A program made the translations under genes and the position numbers. The notes beneath the pieces were generated by a model. That model worked only from the letters and a program-made list of their open reading frames with translations. It was not told the origin of the DNA and did not search any database. Source: Bacteroidales bacterium (GTDB lineage Bacteria > Bacteroidota > Bacteroidia > Bacteroidales > UBA932). Taken from it: a stretch of DNA of 17,909 nt. The stretch spans positions 1-17,909 of the forward strand of contig JAFZIX010000283.1 of assembly GCA_017554135.1 (NCBI GenBank), given 5' to 3'. Positions 15,124 through 17,909 of this stretch are shown piece after piece; position 1 is the stretch's first letter, and every line of letters starts with the position of its first letter.

Positions 15124-17232
15124 TTAATTGGTGTTTTGATGTGATACTCTAAAGGTCAAGTGAGCACCATTCCTGATAGGGGCTATGTCAACGTAGTTGT
15201 TATTAATAGGTTTACCATTAAGGCGGATATCGTTGTAAACTGGGTTGGAGCCTTTGGATGTGATGGTGAGTGTTTTGCCACCGGGGAGGGAGACCGCGGC
15301 TTTTGGGAAAAGGGGTGATCCGAGTGCGTATTGGCCGCTTGCGGGGCAGACGGGGTAGAAGCCAAGGGCGGAGAAGACGTACCAGGCCGATGTCTGGCCG
15401 TTGTCTTCGTCACCGCAGTAGCCGTCAGGGGCGGCGCTGTAGAGGCGGTCCATTACCTCACGGATGTATACGCTACCCTTTTCCGGATGAGCAGTCCAGT
15501 TATAGAGGTACAGCATATGCTGCGAGGGCTGGTTGCCGTGGGCGTAGTTACCCATATCGGCAACCTGCATTTCCGTGATTTCGTGGATGCGGTAGCCGTA
15601 GTAGCTGTCGTCGTAAATGGGAGGGACTTTGAATACGGAGTCCAGCATCTGCTCGAAAGACTCCTGTCCGCCCATTGCATCCACAAGGCCGGGGATGTCG
15701 TGGAAAACGCTCCAGGTGTAGTGCCATGCATTGCCCTCGGTGAAGTCTCCGCCCCATTTGTAGGGGCTGAAGGGCTCCTGGAAGCTGCCGTCGGCCCTTC
15801 GGCCACGCATCAGACGGGCCGATGGATCAAAGACGTTCCGCCAGTTTCTGGAGCGCTTCAGGTACAGGTCGATTTCCTCCTGCGGGCGATCCAGCAGCTT
15901 CGCTACCTGGGCGATGCACCAGTCGTCATAGGCATACTCCAGAGTGCGGGCAACGCTTTCATTCACGCCAACATCGCAGGGGATGTAGCCAAGGGTGTTG
16001 TAGTACTCGTGTCCCTTGCGTCCGGTAGAACTCACCGTGGGATGCACGTGTTCAGTTCCATATACAAGGGCATTGTAGAGGACCTCCAGGTCTTCGCGGG
16101 AGACAAGGCCTTGTACTGCGGCATCGGCCACCACGGCGGCTGAGTTGTTCCCAATCATGCAGTCCCGGTGGCCGGGAGAGGCCCATTCCGGAAGGAAGTC
16201 ATTTTCGCGGGCAACGTTCGCAAGGCCTTGGAGAATCTCCCTGCTTACGTCGGGATAGACAAGGTTCAGCAGCGGGAATAGTGCCCTGAAGGTGTCCCAG
16301 AAGCCGGTGTCAGTGTAGAGGTAGCCGTCGTGGACTTTGCCATCGTAGGGGCTGTAGTGGACGGGCTCTCCATCGGGGCCCATTTCGTAGAACTTCCGGG
16401 GGAAGAGAGAGCTTCGGTAAAGGCAAGAGTAGAAAGTGCGGTATTGTTCCTCGGTGACGCCGGAAACGCGGATTCGGCCAAGAATCTTGTCCCAGCGCTC
16501 CTGTGCGGCAGTTTTTACTTCGTCAAATGAACGATCAAGGACTTCGTTCAAATTGCGCACAGCCTGCTCCTCCGAAATAAAGGAGGATGCGATATATAGT
16601 GTTACAATCTGGCCTCGTGAGGTGGCAAAGGCCTCTCCAAGCGGAACATCGGCCTTTATCACAAAAAAGTTGCGGAAGCCTTCCGGCACCCCGCCGTGGT
16701 TCTGGACGCTGTAGCCCGTGGCTCCGGCATCGTCAAATGCGACCTTGCCGCCTTGGAAAGGGTTCACCCCGATGATGGAACTGTCGCTTTCCGGGAAGGT
16801 GAGGCGCATCACGGCAGCACGTTCGGTGGGGGTGATTTCCACGGTGATGTCGTGGTCGGCCAGATACACCTTATAATAATAGGGCCTTGCCTCCTCGCTT
16901 TCGTGGGAAAACCAGCTGGGCCCGCCGCCGGGAATGATGGAAAAGGCACCGTAGTCGTTTATCCATGGCGATGGCTGATGCGTCTGCTTGAAGCCTGTAA
17001 TCTTATGTTTATCATATTGATACGCCCAGCCGTCTTCCTCCCGTTCAGCCGTTACCGGCGTCCAGAAGTTCATGCCCCAGGGCAGGGCTATCGCCGGATA
17101 GGTGTTGCCCGTGGAAAAAGTCCAGTCGCTCTGCGTGCCGACGAGGGTTGACACGTATTCTGATAGGTGAACGTCTTCTGTCGGGTGGCAACAAGCTGAT
17201 AGCAATATTATAATGGGAATCAGACGCTTCAT
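15124..17232 (-). CDS. GH92 exo-alpha-1,2-mannosidase, lipoprotein
   Basis: A 702-residue GH92 enzyme that removes terminal mannose from mannan or high-mannose N-glycans. The signal peptide ends LLSAC (lipidated Cys at 14), so it is anchored in the periplasm or on the surface. Key residues fit Bacteroides BT3990 exactly by spacing: Glu499 in GGDFTEGNAW (acid, Glu533), His550-Glu551 in YRIHEI (His584-Glu585, the alpha-1,2 signature), and Asp608 and Asp610 in GDEDNGQ (Asp642/Asp644, base). The BT3990 numbers are from memory. Other family blocks are GTGFWDT-like DTGFWDTFRALFPL, CMIGNNSAAVVADA and SAWYVFSALGFYPVCP. Catalysis needs calcium and is inverting. Its ATG overlaps the GH125 stop by four bases, so it is the second gene of that operon and is translationally coupled. 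It converges on the Panacea island. The length is a little short for the family (about 740-760). Confidence 0.93.
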   Translation of the reverse strand: MKRLIPIIILLSACCHPTEDVHLSEYVSTLVGTQSDWTFSTGNTYPAIALPWGMNFWTPVTAEREEDGWAYQYDKHKITGFKQTHQPSPWINDYGAFSIIPGGGPSWFSHESEEARPYYYKVYLADHDITVEITPTERAAVMRLTFPESDSSIIGVNPFQGGKVAFDDAGATGYSVQNHGGVPEGFRNFFVIKADVPLGEAFATSRGQIVTLYIASSFISEEQAVRNLNEVLDRSFDEVKTAAQERWDKILGRIRVSGVTEEQYRTFYSCLYRSSLFPRKFYEMGPDGEPVHYSPYDGKVHDGYLYTDTGFWDTFRALFPLLNLVYPDVSREILQGLANVARENDFLPEWASPGHRDCMIGNNSAAVVADAAVQGLVSREDLEVLYNALVYGTEHVHPTVSSTGRKGHEYYNTLGYIPCDVGVNESVARTLEYAYDDWCIAQVAKLLDRPQEEIDLYLKRSRNWRNVFDPSARLMRGRRADGSFQEPFSPYKWGGDFTEGNAWHYTWSVFHDIPGLVDAMGGQESFEQMLDSVFKVPPIYDDSYYGYRIHEITEMQVADMGNYAHGNQPSQHMLYLYNWTAHPEKGSVYIREVMDRLYSAAPDGYCGDEDNGQTSAWYVFSALGFYPVCPASGQYALGSPLFPKAAVSLPGGKTLTITSKGSNPVYNDIRLNGKPINNNYVDIAPIRNGAHLTFRVSHQNTN

Positions 17233-17909
17233 CGTATACTATTCAAAAGATCCAGTTTGCCGTCATTAACAAGTTTCAGGATAAGTTCTCCGAAGAGGCT
17301 GTTCTGCCAGGCGAACCATTCGCGGGTGAAGTGGGAGGCATCGTCCTTGTGGAAACTCTCGTGTATGAAGCCGGTGCCGGCGTCGGTAGCAAGGAGCGTG
17401 GCGATGCAGTTGCGGATCTCATCGTCGCTGGTAGAAGTGAAAGCCCGCATCATTATGGACATGGGCCAGACCATGTCGTAGCCGATATGGGGGCCGCCGA
17501 CTCCATCACCGGCGGCGCCGCTGAAGAAGCAGGGGTTGTCTTTGGAGAGGACAAAGCGGCGGGTGTTCTGATATACGGGGTCGGAGGCCATTTCAGGGAT
17601 AAGGTACGCGAGGGATAGCAGCGACGGCACGTTGGAATCGTCCTGAAGGAGGGCGTTCCCGAAGCCGTCAACCTCGTAGGCGTAGATGGGGCCATACTTG
17701 GGATGCTTCACAACGGCATTGACCTTCAGGGCAGCTTCAACTTCGTCTGCAAGGGCGGTGCATTCGGAGGCTAAGGCGGCCTCTCCATTAACATCGGCAA
17801 GTATCTCGGCAGCCTTTCGCAAACTACTTACAGCCATGAAGTTGGAAGGAATCAGGAAGTCCAGGATGGTGCTGTCGTCGGATGGACGGAAGGCCGATGC
17901 AATAAGTCC
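17229..17909 (-). CDS. GH125 exo-alpha-1,6-mannosidase, C-terminal half (5' end outside window)
   Basis: The frame is open to the right edge; 226 residues of the C-terminal half are visible. The segment beginning GLIASAFRPSDD and continuing LDFLIPSNFMAV, FGNALLQDDSNVPSLLSLAY, NPCFFSG and HESF is diagnostic of GH125 (formerly DUF1237). The Asp in RPSDD (visible residue 11) and the Glu in HESF (visible residue 184) are 173 residues apart, as are the Asp220 acid and Glu393 base I recall for the Clostridium perfringens enzyme. The family hydrolyses non-reducing alpha-1,6-mannose with inversion. Paired with a downstream GH92 alpha-1,2-mannosidase, it would clear the alpha-1,6 core or backbone once side chains are removed. 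The methionine at 17837 is internal, not the start. Cellular location cannot be judged because the N terminus is missing. Confidence 0.92.
   Translation of the reverse strand, partial: GLIASAFRPSDDSTILDFLIPSNFMAVSSLRKAAEILADVNGEAALASECTALADEVEAALKVNAVVKHPKYGPIYAYEVDGFGNALLQDDSNVPSLLSLAYLIPEMASDPVYQNTRRFVLSKDNPCFFSGAAGDGVGGPHIGYDMVWPMSIMMRAFTSTSDDEIRNCIATLLATDAGTGFIHESFHKDDASHFTREWFAWQNSLFGELILKLVNDGKLDLLNSIR

Noticed and set aside
15530..15542. HGNQPSQH in the GH92 protein read as a sign against alpha-1,2 specificity
   Set aside because: The specificity pair His-Glu lies 51 and 52 residues after the catalytic Glu, at 550-551, where HE is present; the HGNQPSQH stretch is a different block.
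15331..16143. A 270-codon open frame on the + strand
   Set aside because: It is antisense to the GH92 gene, whose catalytic residues fall at the family spacing.

Overview
This window looks like a chromosomal segment of a GC-rich (roughly 55% by eye) member of the Bacteroidales. The evidence is the repertoire and signal types: fimbrillin-type (type V-like) pilus genes whose products start with lipoprotein signal peptides, a DUF3575 protein, an OmpA-like/TPR envelope protein, families GH97, GH65, GH92 and GH125, a TTTG-19 bp-TAnnTTTG promoter, and mostly weak Shine-Dalgarno sequences. The genus cannot be named from this alone.

Region 1 (1-10035, + strand) is one long, tightly packed cell-surface pilus locus. 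In order it holds the end of a DUF3575 protein, a 415-residue lipoprotein, a 149-residue unknown protein and a 711-residue membrane-anchored OmpA-like/TPR protein. Then come a 333-residue stalk fimbrillin, three tandem paralogous minor fimbrillins and a FimB/Mfa2-like anchor. Several junctions are 4-base ATGA overlaps. A perfect 8-bp stem with a T-run sits just after the stalk gene and probably reduces read-through into the minor subunits. A second terminator closes the locus. All four fimbrillins share a lipidation Cys at residue 19 and a Thr-Lys-(Ser/Ala) step at residues 51-54, which looks like the protease maturation site. The anchor has the Cys but not the Thr-Lys step.

Region 2 (10037-13874, + strand) has its own textbook Bacteroidetes promoter and a single 1260-residue lipoprotein that joins a complete SusB-type inverting GH97 alpha-glucosidase to a complete GH65 hydrolase-type domain. 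The catalytic glutamates of both halves are present at the expected spacings.

Region 3 (about 13875-15120, + strand) is an AT-rich island (about 33-35% G+C in sampled stretches). It carries a Panacea (SocA/DUF4065) antitoxin-type gene overlapping a gene for a small protein that resembles the MazF/PemK fold, followed by a weak terminator and what may be a gene remnant. It is a candidate toxin-antitoxin module with an uncommon pairing.

Region 4 (15124-17909, - strand) is a two-gene exo-alpha-mannosidase operon, GH125 (alpha-1,6, cut by the window edge) followed with a 4-base overlap by GH92 (alpha-1,2 signature present). It converges on region 3. Regions 2 and 4 together could trim glucose and mannose from high-mannose or glucosylated N-glycans or from mannan, but that link is inference. 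No stretch longer than 300 bases lacks a gene, and no tRNA, rRNA, CRISPR array or insertion sequence was seen.
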